Source of the DNA: JBMYZL01 sp049610385
GTDB taxonomy: Bacteria > Bacteroidota > Bacteroidia > Flavobacteriales_D > Sanyastnellaceae
DNA length: 64,000 nucleotides
Reading direction: 5' to 3'
Assembly: GCA_049610385.1 (NCBI GenBank)
Contig: JBMYZL010000016.1
Location: forward strand, 1 to 64,000
In this document: positions 1 to 8,918 of the stretch, piece by piece
How positions within the stretch are numbered: position 1 is the first letter of the stretch
How the letters are laid out: every line of letters begins with the position of its first letter
Notes under the pieces: model-generated
Seen by the model: the letters and a program-made list of their open reading frames with translations, nothing else
Told to the model about the DNA's origin: nothing
Databases searched by the model: none
Made by a program: the position numbers and the translations under genes

Positions 1-400
1 GTGGAGCCGGGGGGAGTCGAACCCCCGTCCAAACAAGGACAGACACAGCTTTCTACATGTTTATCCCGCAATTTGTTTTCGTCCGGAGGGCTGATCACGG
101 GCAACCCACCCCACGGCTTAGTCCTGAAATTTCGCGCCGGATGTCGGACACACCCCTTGCTAGATCCATTTGCTCATGCCCCGATTGCCTGACGGAAGGA
201 TCCGTACGCCAGACCGGGACAGCTCGTCCCGCCGACTATCGACTGGGATTAGGCGAATCGACTGAGTCGATTAGGCCGCGAGCGCGTAAGAGTTGTTGTC
301 ATTTCTGACTTGGAAGTTCACAGATTCACGAGCAGGGCTTCCAATCGCTCGACATGCTTACTGGATCCGCGCACTTGCTGTCAAATCCAAAATCGGCCCC
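1..400 (-). ncRNA. ssrA: tmRNA (transfer-messenger RNA), 3' end cut by window edge
   Basis: On the minus strand the 5' end reads GGGGCCGATTTTGGATTTGA, the conserved tmRNA start, and the 3' end carries a T-arm (GGGGGTTCGACTCCCCC) followed by CGGCTCCAC. The 5' GGGGCCG pairs with 3' CGGCTCC to form the acceptor stem with one G-U pair, so only the last two bases of CCA fall outside the window. The tag reading frame ends in TAA at about 271-273 and encodes ...RNDNNSYALAA, a typical YALAA-ending degradation tag. By alignment to the E. coli layout (AGUC, then the resume codon), the resume codon would be AGA. The RNA rescues stalled ribosomes together with SmpB. Confidence 0.93.
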
Positions 401-439
401 AGAATTCAAAGAACAACAGCTGAATTGCCATCCGCAGTA

Positions 440-515
440 GCAAAGGTAGGGACTTGAACCCAGCATTGGCGATTATGAAGATCGTTCAATACCTTGCCGA
501 TGCTCACCAAGCTAA
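440..515 (-). other. tRNA-like element (possible tRNA remnant)
   Basis: Just upstream of ssrA on the same strand, the minus-strand sequence contains a T-arm-like GGGTTCAAGTCCC, a 4-bp hairpin with a 7-nt loop (CGAT/ATCG around CTTCATA), a D-arm-like TAGCTTGGTGAGC, and an imperfect pairing of GCAAGGT with ACCTTTGC. The pieces lie in tRNA order but do not fold into a normal cloverleaf: the T-stem has 3 pairs and the acceptor does not enclose the D-arm. It could be a decayed tRNA gene or chance. No functional tRNA is claimed. Confidence 0.25.
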
Positions 516-535
516 GTAACTCAATGGTTCAACAC

Positions 536-1345
536 ATGCGCACTTTGGTTCTGTTGATTGGCATTTTTCTCCACTTCAATTCTACAGTCGCCGGACAATT
601 CATCCTCAATTTTGAGGAAACTCAGTCCGGAGATACACTGTTCTCAGCAGGGGGATTCGAATGGATACTCACCGGCGATTTCATGTGTGGTGCTTACGAA
701 GATTTCGCCTGTGACGACGCAACCGGATTGAATCGATATATGGATTCAGGCTGGGAAGATGGTGGGTCTGAAGGGTGGATGGGCAGTTTTCAGCCATTTT
801 TAGATGATGTAGAGTTCGTGTTGTCCACAGCTGATGCTACATTGTGCATTTGGCCTGCAAGCATTGATGGTCTCTTTCCAGGATCGGGAACTGTGGCTTT
901 TCGCGGGGTGCAGACAAATGGAAACATCATCGAAGAAATTTTTGAGCTGGCAACTGAGAACTACACCTTGAATCCACTCTATTTTTCTCCTGAAATCTGG
1001 GAGGATCAACTGCTTTCGGCCCTCGAAATTCACATCCTTCCTTCCGACGGAGATTTGGATCATTTGGTGATCGACAACCTGTCCCTTGCGGGTGCCCAAT
1101 GGAGCACTTTTATCAACGAGCCAGAAGCGCTGATTTTGTCTCCTTACCCCGTCCCCACAGCTGACAACTTGCACCTTGGGGGCACCGTTCAGAAAGTGAG
1201 CATCATGGATTTGGAGGGAAGACAGTTGCTTCAATTCGATGGACCCCGGGAACAAATCAATTTGGCCCCACTGACTGGGGGCATGTACGTACTTCATGCC
1301 CAGCATGGTCACCGCACGGAAATTCACAGAATCATCAAGGAATGA
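536..1345 (+). CDS. secreted protein with type A T9SS C-terminal sorting domain
   Basis: The protein has 269 residues. An N-terminal signal peptide starts at MRTLVLL and runs to about VAGQ. The last ~75 residues (from about SPYPVPTADNLHLGG to EIHRIIKE) match the beta-strand-rich Por secretion tail that directs export through the T9SS and is cleaved at the cell surface. The middle (~150 residues, acidic, aromatic, with several Cys) belongs to no family I recognise and may be a carbohydrate-binding-like beta sandwich. Upstream in-frame starts exist at 500 and 524; 536 was chosen because it gives the most compact signal peptide. The next T9SS cargo gene follows after 46 bp on the same strand and may be co-transcribed. 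Confidence 0.75.
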   Translation: MRTLVLLIGIFLHFNSTVAGQFILNFEETQSGDTLFSAGGFEWILTGDFMCGAYEDFACDDATGLNRYMDSGWEDGGSEGWMGSFQPFLDDVEFVLSTADATLCIWPASIDGLFPGSGTVAFRGVQTNGNIIEEIFELATENYTLNPLYFSPEIWEDQLLSALEIHILPSDGDLDHLVIDNLSLAGAQWSTFINEPEALILSPYPVPTADNLHLGGTVQKVSIMDLEGRQLLQFDGPREQINLAPLTGGMYVLHAQHGHRTEIHRIIKE

Positions 1346-1391
1346 CAACCTTTTGACGGCTTTGGGCGTTATCACAAGAACAGCCCTTTCC

Positions 1392-4289
1392 ATGAGATTT
1401 TCAGCCATTTGGTTTTCCTTGATGTTGATTTGGTCACACCCTTTGTTGGCACAGGTCATCGAGGACTTTGACATCCGCTACCAGGCGCAGCAGAATGGCG
1501 GCATCCTCTTTTTGGCAAACACCACAATGCACTGTGGAAGCGGAAGCAACTGCACGGAAGCCCAGGAAGCCATGCCCTTCGACTGGCCTCAGGACAACAA
1601 CAATGGCCACAACATGCAGTACTTGGACATGGACAACGATCCGTCTACATGGTCCTCTTCTTCCGACAGTGTGTCCCTGGGTGTGTGTGCGGAAATTACA
1701 TTTGCAGGGCTGTATTGGGCAGGTCGCTTGGGCAACGGGAGTCCACCAGATGAAGAATTCTTGGACCAAGTTAAAATCAGCGCGGGCAGCGGATCCCCAT
1801 ACATCGATGTCTTCGCTGACGAAACCCTTTATTTTGATGCTTCAGGAGTAGACAATTATTGTTGCTTCGCCGATTTAACCGATTGGGTGTCACAAAACCC
1901 TACGAATACGCAATATTCCATAGGCAATGTGGTTTCTGTCCAGGGGAATTCTTCTTGGGGCGGGTGGGTCCTGATTTTGGCCTATTCGGACGCCCTCTCC
2001 CCCATGCGCAATTTGACCGTTTTTGATGGTGTTGCCGTCATCACCATGAGCGGTTGGGACAACGACATTGTGGATGTACCGATTTCAGGATTCCAAACGC
2101 CACCCTTCGGGCCGGTCGATTTGCAGCTGGGTGTTATCGCATATGACGGCGACCGGGGGGAAGGTGGCGACCAATTGGGCTTCAACGGCAATGGAAATTT
2201 CATCTACATCGAGGACGAAACACACGACATCAACAACGTCTTCAACAGCACCCACAGCACCAATGGGAACATGAATCCGTGGCGCGAGCCCGCCTTCAAC
2301 AACAACCTCGGACACGATGCTAACATTTTTGTGCCGGACAACAGTGATTTTGACTTCCTGCCCAACAATGCCACTGACGCCGAAATCCGCGTCACCACCG
2401 GTGGGGAATCCATCACGGTCCAAGCCATTACCTCGTCCATTGACGTCTATGAACCCGACCTACGCGCCACAGTGTACATTGAAGACTTAAACGGTGGCAT
2501 TGCGAATCCGGGTGACATTTTGGAATACACTGTGGTCGGCAAAAACATCGGTTCGGATGTGGCTGTGGACGTCTACATCACGGATACTTTGGACATCCGG
2601 ACCCAATACATCCCGGGCAGTTTGATGTGGGTTTCTGGCCCTCTATCCGGCTCCATGACGGATGAATTGGGCGACGATCCCGGCGAATTTCTCGCGGCTG
2701 ACCAAACCATCCGTGTCCGTGTTGGAGAAGGAGCCAATGGCTTCAACGGTGGCGACTTGGAAAACGACCCCTTAGGCGCGGACAGCGTGGCCTTTCGATT
2801 TCAAGTAGAACTGACGGATGACTGTCTTCTGCTGCAATGCGATGGCACCTTGACGGGTGTGGGCCACATTTTTGGTGCCGGCGATATCTCGGGCAACAGC
2901 CAAACCAACAACGGTTCTTCCGCCCTTTCAGATGCCAACGGCTGCCCTGTCGATGCTGTGACCACGCTGGACGTTCAAACGGGGGTCTGTCCGCCGGTGG
3001 CCATCGCACCCGTGGGAACCACATGTCTGGGCGAAGATGTGACCTTGGAAGTGCCCCAATTCGACGACAATCCCCTCGCCGAATCCTTGGCCCAATATGC
3101 CTGGACAGGCCCTTCTGGATTCACCGCATCCACTGCCAATGCATTTCTGTCGAATGCCCAACTGGACAATGCGGGGATTTATAACCTTGAAGTCACGTTT
3201 GATGGACTGCCATGCTTGCTTTCTACTGCTGCCTACGACCTCAACGTTCACGTGCCCGATCCGGACTTCACACCGCCCGACGACCAATGCTTGGTAGACA
3301 ATTCTTTCGATTTTATCGGTTCTGGCGCTCAGTTTCCAGGTGCTACCTATTCTTGGTCATTTCCGACCGGCTCACCCATTGCAGCAGCCGGTGCCGGTGT
3401 GTCCAATGTCACCTTCAATACGGCTGGATGGCAGCCTGTTGTTTTGACGCTGGAGGAAATCGGGTGTGTTGCTCAGACTGAGGACTCGGTATATGTAGAG
3501 GCCTCCCCTGACTTATCGGCATTCGATGTCAACTTGATTCCTGCTTCGGGTTGCATGCCTTTGAGTGTCAACTTTAGCGACGCCAACCCCACAGGGATGC
3601 TTGACTATGGATGGTCTTTCGGGGATGGTGGCGAGAGTTTTGTCGACGCGCCCATCCATGTCTACGAATTCCCAGGGACATACGACGTGACCGTGTACGC
3701 TGCTTCCAACACCGGATGCCCTGCGGACATTGTCTTCACACTCCCAGATGCCATCACCGTTTTCGTTCCACCAGAGGCCGGTTTCACCACAACCCCACAA
3801 ACGGTCTCACTGACCGCACCCGTCGTCAACATTGAATCGGTTGCCCAAATGGGCACCTCCATCAGCTACTGGATATCAGATGGAGGCAGTCTGGGATCAC
3901 CAAATGGCACTTACACCTTCTCGGATGGTGGAACGTTTGAAATCGTACAAACAGTCATCGACGCCAATGGTTGTGTCTCTACAGCTTGGGCGGAAGTCGC
4001 TGTGAATGGCACCATTTTTTACGCTCCCAGTGCTTTTTCACCAGATGGAAATGGCCTGAATGATGTTTGGCAGCCTACAGCCTTGGGCACGACCAATTAC
4101 GCCATCCAAGTCTTGGATCGTTGGGGGCAAGTGATGTGGACTTCCGATGACCCGACCGAGCCCTGGTTGGGACAGGGGCCAGACGGCACTCATTTTGTTG
4201 AGGATGGTGTCTACCTCTGGCAGGTGCGATATACAGACCAATTGAGACAGCCGTTCACCCAACAAGGCACCTTGACGCTTTATCGGTGA
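1392..4289 (+). CDS. large secreted adhesin-like protein, DUF11 and PKD domains, type B T9SS sorting domain
   Basis: A 965-residue exported protein. The signal peptide starts MRFSAIWFSLMLIW and ends near LLAQ; the ATG at 1392 is preferred over upstream alternatives because it begins this signal. The N-terminal ~350 residues resemble a DUF3344-like repeat region. A DUF11 conserved repeat follows (IEDLNGGIANPGDILEYTV), then Ig/PKD-type modules, including a PKD motif (YGWSFGDGGES, then HVYEFPGTYDVTV). The C-terminal ~90 residues (APSAFSPDGNGLNDVW ... YLWQVRYTD ... TLTLYR) are the gliding-motility type C-terminal domain (CHU_C, T9SS type B). Likely a cell-surface or released adhesin; the ligand is unknown. 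Confidence 0.8.
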   Translation: MRFSAIWFSLMLIWSHPLLAQVIEDFDIRYQAQQNGGILFLANTTMHCGSGSNCTEAQEAMPFDWPQDNNNGHNMQYLDMDNDPSTWSSSSDSVSLGVCAEITFAGLYWAGRLGNGSPPDEEFLDQVKISAGSGSPYIDVFADETLYFDASGVDNYCCFADLTDWVSQNPTNTQYSIGNVVSVQGNSSWGGWVLILAYSDALSPMRNLTVFDGVAVITMSGWDNDIVDVPISGFQTPPFGPVDLQLGVIAYDGDRGEGGDQLGFNGNGNFIYIEDETHDINNVFNSTHSTNGNMNPWREPAFNNNLGHDANIFVPDNSDFDFLPNNATDAEIRVTTGGESITVQAITSSIDVYEPDLRATVYIEDLNGGIANPGDILEYTVVGKNIGSDVAVDVYITDTLDIRTQYIPGSLMWVSGPLSGSMTDELGDDPGEFLAADQTIRVRVGEGANGFNGGDLENDPLGADSVAFRFQVELTDDCLLLQCDGTLTGVGHIFGAGDISGNSQTNNGSSALSDANGCPVDAVTTLDVQTGVCPPVAIAPVGTTCLGEDVTLEVPQFDDNPLAESLAQYAWTGPSGFTASTANAFLSNAQLDNAGIYNLEVTFDGLPCLLSTAAYDLNVHVPDPDFTPPDDQCLVDNSFDFIGSGAQFPGATYSWSFPTGSPIAAAGAGVSNVTFNTAGWQPVVLTLEEIGCVAQTEDSVYVEASPDLSAFDVNLIPASGCMPLSVNFSDANPTGMLDYGWSFGDGGESFVDAPIHVYEFPGTYDVTVYAASNTGCPADIVFTLPDAITVFVPPEAGFTTTPQTVSLTAPVVNIESVAQMGTSISYWISDGGSLGSPNGTYTFSDGGTFEIVQTVIDANGCVSTAWAEVAVNGTIFYAPSAFSPDGNGLNDVWQPTALGTTNYAIQVLDRWGQVMWTSDDPTEPWLGQGPDGTHFVEDGVYLWQVRYTDQLRQPFTQQGTLTLYR

Positions 4290-4307
4290 TACCGAAGGAA
4301 TGGCCCT

Positions 4308-5549
4308 TCAATCTTTGCGATCTCGCCTTCCCTGATCGACATAGGATTGCAGGTAGGAGAAAGCTGGCGTCAGAGCGCCAGTCTCATCGGTTTGTGAAGC
4401 ACCAGCCAAAATCCCATTGGCATCGCCCTCAACGAGCAACGGCAAAACGTGATCCACCAACTCCCTTCCAAAACCCTGGGAAGCATCTCGCGGCAACTCA
4501 CAAGGCAAATTGTCAACAGCCATGACGGCAACGGCACCCGGTGCATCCATTGCACATTCCGTCCCCGTCTTTCTGTCATAGCCATAGAAGGGATCCGCGA
4601 TTGTGGAAGGCCGCAAGGTTGTCGGAACCGGACCCGCAATATCACAACTGATATCTGCAATCGTCTGGATGGACCAGTCCGGTGATTGCAGGTCTGAGGT
4701 CGTGAACAAAAAGGGCGAACCTTCAGCCCAATAATGACCTGCAATGAACAAATGCGCACGTTGTGTGAACGGTTGAAAAGCAGATCTGTAGGCCGTCGGG
4801 TCGTCAATGAAATCTTGCATGTCGAAAGGCGCACCATCCAAGCGCTCATTGTAATCATCGACATTGATGTGGGCGAAAACTGGCTCTGGCAAATCCTGTT
4901 CCAAGAAATCACGCACATGCACAGCCCGCAATCCCAGGTGATCGAGGACTTCGCGTGCCCCTTGTCCTACCCGACCTGTGCCCGTCAAAACAATTCGAAA
5001 CCCTTGGGGAAGGGAAATCCGGGATTTGGCCACGGCCAACATGTCTGCCAAATCCGAGCAATCCACAGCTTTTGGAAGTTCAAACCGACCCGATTGCAGC
5101 CCATACGCTCGGAAACCATTGTAAGCTCCCACCAAACCTGCCCAGCGACCAAAGCCGATGATCCGCTTGCCACTGGGCCGCTTCAAAATTTCATAATCGA
5201 TGAGACGAATGCCATTGTCCACAATGGCGGAAAGCAACGGCGCATTGTATGGCTGAAGTTTGAATGTATGGCTGAAAAACAAGTAGGTTTTGTTCGGAAT
5301 CAACTGCGCTATGGGCACCTCCTTCACGCCAAGGAGAACATCACAGTCAGACACATCTTCCACCACCTGAATTCCTGCGGCACGGTATTCCGCATCAGAG
5401 ATTCGTCTGATTTCGCTCGACTGAACGACAATGTCCACATCCGGAAATCGATTTGAAAACTCACGGCATTGGTCCGGTGTCAACGGAACCCGTTGATCCG
5501 GAGGCACTTTACCCTCTTTGAGCACACCAAACATGAGCTTCTTCTCCAT
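4308..5549 (-). CDS. NAD(P)-dependent saccharopine/alanine dehydrogenase-like oxidoreductase
   Basis: 413 residues. The N-terminus (FGVLKEGKVPPDQRVPLTP) is the AlaDh_PNT N-terminal fold shared by alanine dehydrogenase, transhydrogenase and lysine-forming saccharopine dehydrogenase. The middle carries a Rossmann motif (LTGTGRVGQGAREVL), and the substrate-side SHTFKLQPYN matches the saccharopine dehydrogenase-like HTFKxQ pattern. Length and layout suit the Bacteroidota branch usually labelled saccharopine dehydrogenase or alanine dehydrogenase; the true substrate cannot be settled here. It stands alone on the minus strand, converging on the preceding T9SS gene. A TAAATTTC promoter-like box lies 20 nt upstream of the ATG. 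Confidence 0.8.
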   Translation of the reverse strand: MEKKLMFGVLKEGKVPPDQRVPLTPDQCREFSNRFPDVDIVVQSSEIRRISDAEYRAAGIQVVEDVSDCDVLLGVKEVPIAQLIPNKTYLFFSHTFKLQPYNAPLLSAIVDNGIRLIDYEILKRPSGKRIIGFGRWAGLVGAYNGFRAYGLQSGRFELPKAVDCSDLADMLAVAKSRISLPQGFRIVLTGTGRVGQGAREVLDHLGLRAVHVRDFLEQDLPEPVFAHINVDDYNERLDGAPFDMQDFIDDPTAYRSAFQPFTQRAHLFIAGHYWAEGSPFLFTTSDLQSPDWSIQTIADISCDIAGPVPTTLRPSTIADPFYGYDRKTGTECAMDAPGAVAVMAVDNLPCELPRDASQGFGRELVDHVLPLLVEGDANGILAGASQTDETGALTPAFSYLQSYVDQGRRDRKD

Positions 5550-5569
5550 TCGAAAGCGATTCTGCTCGC

Positions 5570-5577
5570 GAAATTTA
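5570..5577 (-). promoter_or_regulatory. candidate -7 promoter element
   Basis: TAAATTTC on the minus strand matches seven of eight positions of the Bacteroidota -7 consensus TAnnTTTG and lies 20 nt before the start of the dehydrogenase gene at 5549. No clear -33 element is seen. Confidence 0.35.
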
Positions 5578-5585
5578 AACAGAAG

Positions 5586-6299
5586 TCAGTCCTTTTGAGG
5601 AATGAAAACGTAACGAATTGAACAGGTTTGACGCTTGGGCGCTGCCAAATCCCCGGTGAATCGAGATCGCAGTGCACCTTTGGATGCTTCATCGAACAAA
5701 CAGGAAGAATCCGCAGAACCGAAAACGACGACCTCCTCAACTACACCATCGCGATCAACAACCACCTCAAGTTCAACAACCCCACCTTCCTCACATCGAT
5801 ACCCGGGCACATCCAAATGTTTGGCGCTCCGACCAACACAATCAAATGACACCGTGACTTCGCCGTTGTATCGCTTGTTCCATCCTTCATATGTTTCCAC
5901 TTGACCCGTGCCTACTTCTGGGATGTCAGCCAAGCCAAAGTCCTTGGCATCTGCGGCCAATCGCGCCACTTCAGACGCCTCGAAAGACCTCAATTCAGCC
6001 TCTACCTGTTCGGCCACGGCCTCATTGGGAATCCGCGTCGACTTTTCTTCGGCAGTCGCCTCGGCGTGTTGATCTGCAGTCAAATTGGCCACGCGCTCGG
6101 CAATGCGTTCAGACAAAATTTCCTCCAAGGTGCGGGTCTCTTCAGGAATTCCAACAGGGTTCTCAACCCAAATGACTTCCACAAAATTTTCCGTCTCCTC
6201 AGGACCTTCAAGTGGGATGTATGCCAAATAAAAAAGGACCGCAGCATGCACCGCCAAGGTCAATACCACAGCCCACCAGCGCGTCAACGATTTCATCAA
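5586..6299 (-). CDS. TonB-like energy transducer protein
   Basis: 237 residues. A single N-terminal transmembrane segment (WWAVVLTLAVHAAVLFYLAYI) is followed by a charged periplasmic linker rich in Glu/Ala. The C-terminal ~75 residues resemble a TonB-type domain (GVVELEVVVDRDGVVEEVVVFGSADSS, then a conserved tail ending in IRYVFIPQKD). TonB proteins couple the inner-membrane ExbBD motor to outer-membrane receptors, but no exbBD gene is nearby. The linker is acidic rather than Pro/Lys-rich, so this is a divergent family member. Its start overlaps the stop of the upstream TPR gene by 4 nt, so the two are translationally coupled. Confidence 0.65.
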   Translation of the reverse strand: MMKSLTRWWAVVLTLAVHAAVLFYLAYIPLEGPEETENFVEVIWVENPVGIPEETRTLEEILSERIAERVANLTADQHAEATAEEKSTRIPNEAVAEQVEAELRSFEASEVARLAADAKDFGLADIPEVGTGQVETYEGWNKRYNGEVTVSFDCVGRSAKHLDVPGYRCEEGGVVELEVVVDRDGVVEEVVVFGSADSSCLFDEASKGALRSRFTGDLAAPKRQTCSIRYVFIPQKD

Positions 6300-8881
6300 T
6301 CAAAAACAACGGTGGTTTCTCGCTTCCAAGCATCTGCAGTGATGCTGAATTCGCCCTCAAAAAAGTACACCCCTGTTTTCGTCACCACTTTGCGGAATCG
6401 GCGCACTTCATTGCCCCGTCGGACAGTACGTTCAATAACCAAGCCATTGGGGATGTCATAGGACTGTTCTTGAACACCCTGCAAAATCTCCTCATCCTCT
6501 GGGGAAAGACGCATTTCATCCGGATTGGGCGCTGAACCCGGATCCAACCCAAAACGGGCTTGACGCTCGTCGTAACTGCGCATCGAAGCGCCAAGATTTC
6601 GACCCGAAAGGACTGAACGCTGCGCCCCATCAGAGGCCATCAGGGCCTGGTAACGAGCTTGTGCCGCCTCATCGGCGCCTTCTCCGTATCGGCCCATTTC
6701 TTGGATTTGTTCCGTGGCTGTTTCTCCTGAAATTAAACGTCTTTCAGCCGCACTTCGATTCAAATCCGTCTTCAGCTCGCGATGGGACTGATGCGCTCGA
6801 TTCACCTCAGGAATGTGGGCCACGTGGTCTCGGCTGTGGTCGCTTTGCAGCCCTTTAACAGACCGCACCTGTCCCTCCACAGTGAGCTGTCCATCCTGGA
6901 CGGATGCATGGCCACGTGCTGCATAATTCGTCATTTGGTCGCCATGTCGATTCTGAGCGCGCTGGGAGGCCTCACGACGATTGGATTGATAGGAGCGTCC
7001 AGAACTTTCAATGGTTGCCAAATGCTCCTCGAGCATGCGTGCCGCCGCCAAATCCCGCAAGATGCGCTCATCGGCATCGTCCTCGCGCTCCACCCGGAGG
7101 GTACTTGCTGCTTCCTTTTCGCGCTCCACCGCCATCACCCGAGACCGCTGCTCCGATTTCAGTGCCTCCTCATAGTATGCCTCCGCTTCGTCCTTTTCAT
7201 TTCGTGAACGTGCTGCCAGCATTTGGTTCGCTCGGTTGCGCTTCGCATCTTCCAATCGAGCGCGTTCAGCAGCCGCCTGTTCTTCAGCCGCCGCAGCTTC
7301 TGAAAGCCTGCGGTTGCGCTCGGCATCCGCCTGTTGAGCTTGGGAAGCTGCAGCAGTCCGCGCTTCGGCCTCCAATCGGGCCGCCTCTTCTGCCATGCGG
7401 TCGGCCTCTCGACTGTCCACTTCTCGGTCATTGCTTCTCGCCAACCGCTCTCGTTCCCTCTGAATCCGTTCCAATCGGGCCGTGGGGTATCGCTCCCCTG
7501 GCTTCAATGACAAGGCTTCTTGATAAGCCGCCTCCGCAACTTCATAATTTTCGGCAGCGAAAGCCTCATCGCCCGCTTGAACTTGGGCATCGAAAGCCTC
7601 ATTCAGCGCGTTGGCTTCCGCAGCCTCGGCCTTGTTCGCAGCCGACACCGCCTCCCGAGCGGCATCATCATCCAGCCGGCGTTGGGCCTCTTCTACTTGA
7701 TCTCTTGGGTAATTCTCAGCCGGCAGAACAGCAGAAGCTTCGTTGTACTGACGTATGGCTTCAGCATAATTGGCTTTTTGGAAATTGCGATCGGCCAATC
7801 CAATCAACTCCTCATAGCGTTCTGCCTTTTCGGCGAGCGCTGCAGCATCTGCGGCTGCAGCATCCAACAATCCCTGGGCTTCTGCCTTTCTCTGCTTTGG
7901 ATAACTGTCCGAAGGCTTCATCGCACTGGCCTCCACGTAACGCTCAATGGCCATTTCATAGTCCTGAGCATCAAAAGCAGCATCCGCCGCATCTACCAAG
8001 CCTTGGTAATCTAGGTCTGAAGCCATTTGTGCCTCTGCTGCATCCACCCGTGCCAATCCTTCTGGTGGCTCCGGTGCGCTTGGCATCAACTCCGCGGCTT
8101 CTTCGAAGGCCGCTCGGGCTGTTCGATAATCATCCGACCGGAGGGCGTTGTTGCCGGATTTCATGAGTGAATCGAACTGTTCCTGGACTTGGGCTTCTGC
8201 AAGGGCAGCATCAAATTTGGACTGGGCCAATGCATGTTTCTGAATCGCCTGTTCATCCTCTGGAAAAATCTCCAAAGCTTCGGCAAAAGCGCCGAGCGCC
8301 CGCTCCCATTGCTCACGTTCCATGTAGGTTTCCCCATCTGACATCAAATCAGCGAAGTCCTCCCGCATCTGGGCCATCAGTTCTGCCAAATTTTCAACCC
8401 GTTCGAATTCCGCTTCTACCCGATTGCGCATTCGATTGGTGTAATCAAAATCGAAAGCCACCGTATTCTTCACAGGGTCAAAGGAGGCCCGACCGTAAGG
8501 ATCTTCCAAAATGCCCGTGTCAAATCCCTCCACCAATTCAAAAAGCGTCATGTCCAAGTCCAACTTGAAGCCACCTTTCAGGTCCTCTGGAGGGACCCCG
8601 CTCGCGTCCACTTGAATGCGTTTGTTGCCGTAACCCGGCATTTCAAAACTGAAGGTGTAATCATGGCGAAGTGGCAAGCTGAAATCGTATTCCGCTCGAT
8701 CATTCGTGGACAAACGATCGAATTCCTGTCCATCCTGGTACACCACAACCTCAACACCAGGCATTTTTTTGTTCGAGCCCTCGCTTTTGAGGGTTCCGAA
8801 GACCATCAGTTGGTCGTCTTGGGCGCCACTTGGCAGCGCCCCGAAAACGAACAGACCCATCAACACGATGCTGCGTATCAT
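6296..8881 (-). CDS. large TPR/coiled-coil exported protein
   Basis: About 861 residues. The signal peptide is MIRSIVLMGLFVFG...SGAQ. A carboxypeptidase-regulatory-like beta domain follows (QLMVFGTLKSEGSNKKMPG), then a conserved segment (SFDPVKNTVAFDFDYTNRMR), then at least five TPR-like units with the recurring pattern Y-E-x-A-I-x-x-Y-x-E-A-S-A-x-x-P (for example EMAIERYVEASAMKPSDSYP), then a long Ala/Glu/Arg-rich coiled coil. It ends in a small globular tail. A perfect TATATTTG box at 8905-8912 supports the start at 8881 rather than the ATG at 8899. Likely a periplasmic or envelope scaffold working with the coupled TonB-like protein. The function is unknown. Confidence 0.7.
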   Translation of the reverse strand: MIRSIVLMGLFVFGALPSGAQDDQLMVFGTLKSEGSNKKMPGVEVVVYQDGQEFDRLSTNDRAEYDFSLPLRHDYTFSFEMPGYGNKRIQVDASGVPPEDLKGGFKLDLDMTLFELVEGFDTGILEDPYGRASFDPVKNTVAFDFDYTNRMRNRVEAEFERVENLAELMAQMREDFADLMSDGETYMEREQWERALGAFAEALEIFPEDEQAIQKHALAQSKFDAALAEAQVQEQFDSLMKSGNNALRSDDYRTARAAFEEAAELMPSAPEPPEGLARVDAAEAQMASDLDYQGLVDAADAAFDAQDYEMAIERYVEASAMKPSDSYPKQRKAEAQGLLDAAAADAAALAEKAERYEELIGLADRNFQKANYAEAIRQYNEASAVLPAENYPRDQVEEAQRRLDDDAAREAVSAANKAEAAEANALNEAFDAQVQAGDEAFAAENYEVAEAAYQEALSLKPGERYPTARLERIQRERERLARSNDREVDSREADRMAEEAARLEAEARTAAASQAQQADAERNRRLSEAAAAEEQAAAERARLEDAKRNRANQMLAARSRNEKDEAEAYYEEALKSEQRSRVMAVEREKEAASTLRVEREDDADERILRDLAAARMLEEHLATIESSGRSYQSNRREASQRAQNRHGDQMTNYAARGHASVQDGQLTVEGQVRSVKGLQSDHSRDHVAHIPEVNRAHQSHRELKTDLNRSAAERRLISGETATEQIQEMGRYGEGADEAAQARYQALMASDGAQRSVLSGRNLGASMRSYDERQARFGLDPGSAPNPDEMRLSPEDEEILQGVQEQSYDIPNGLVIERTVRRGNEVRRFRKVVTKTGVYFFEGEFSITADAWKRETTVVFD

Positions 8882-8904
8882 TGTCCATGATTTCTGCATT
8901 GGGA

Positions 8905-8912
8905 CAAATATA
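8905..8912 (-). promoter_or_regulatory. -7 promoter element of the TPR-tonB operon
   Basis: TATATTTG on the minus strand is a full match to TAnnTTTG, 23 nt before the ATG at 8881. It lies only 5 nt from an upstream ATG, which argues for 8881 as the start. Confidence 0.5.
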
Positions 8913-8918
8913 AGCGGG

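Noticed and set aside
6904..8166. A 420-codon Pro-rich open frame on the plus strand
   Set aside because: It lies wholly antisense to the TPR gene, has biased Pro/His composition and no family features; it is a shadow of the Ala/Glu-rich coding strand.
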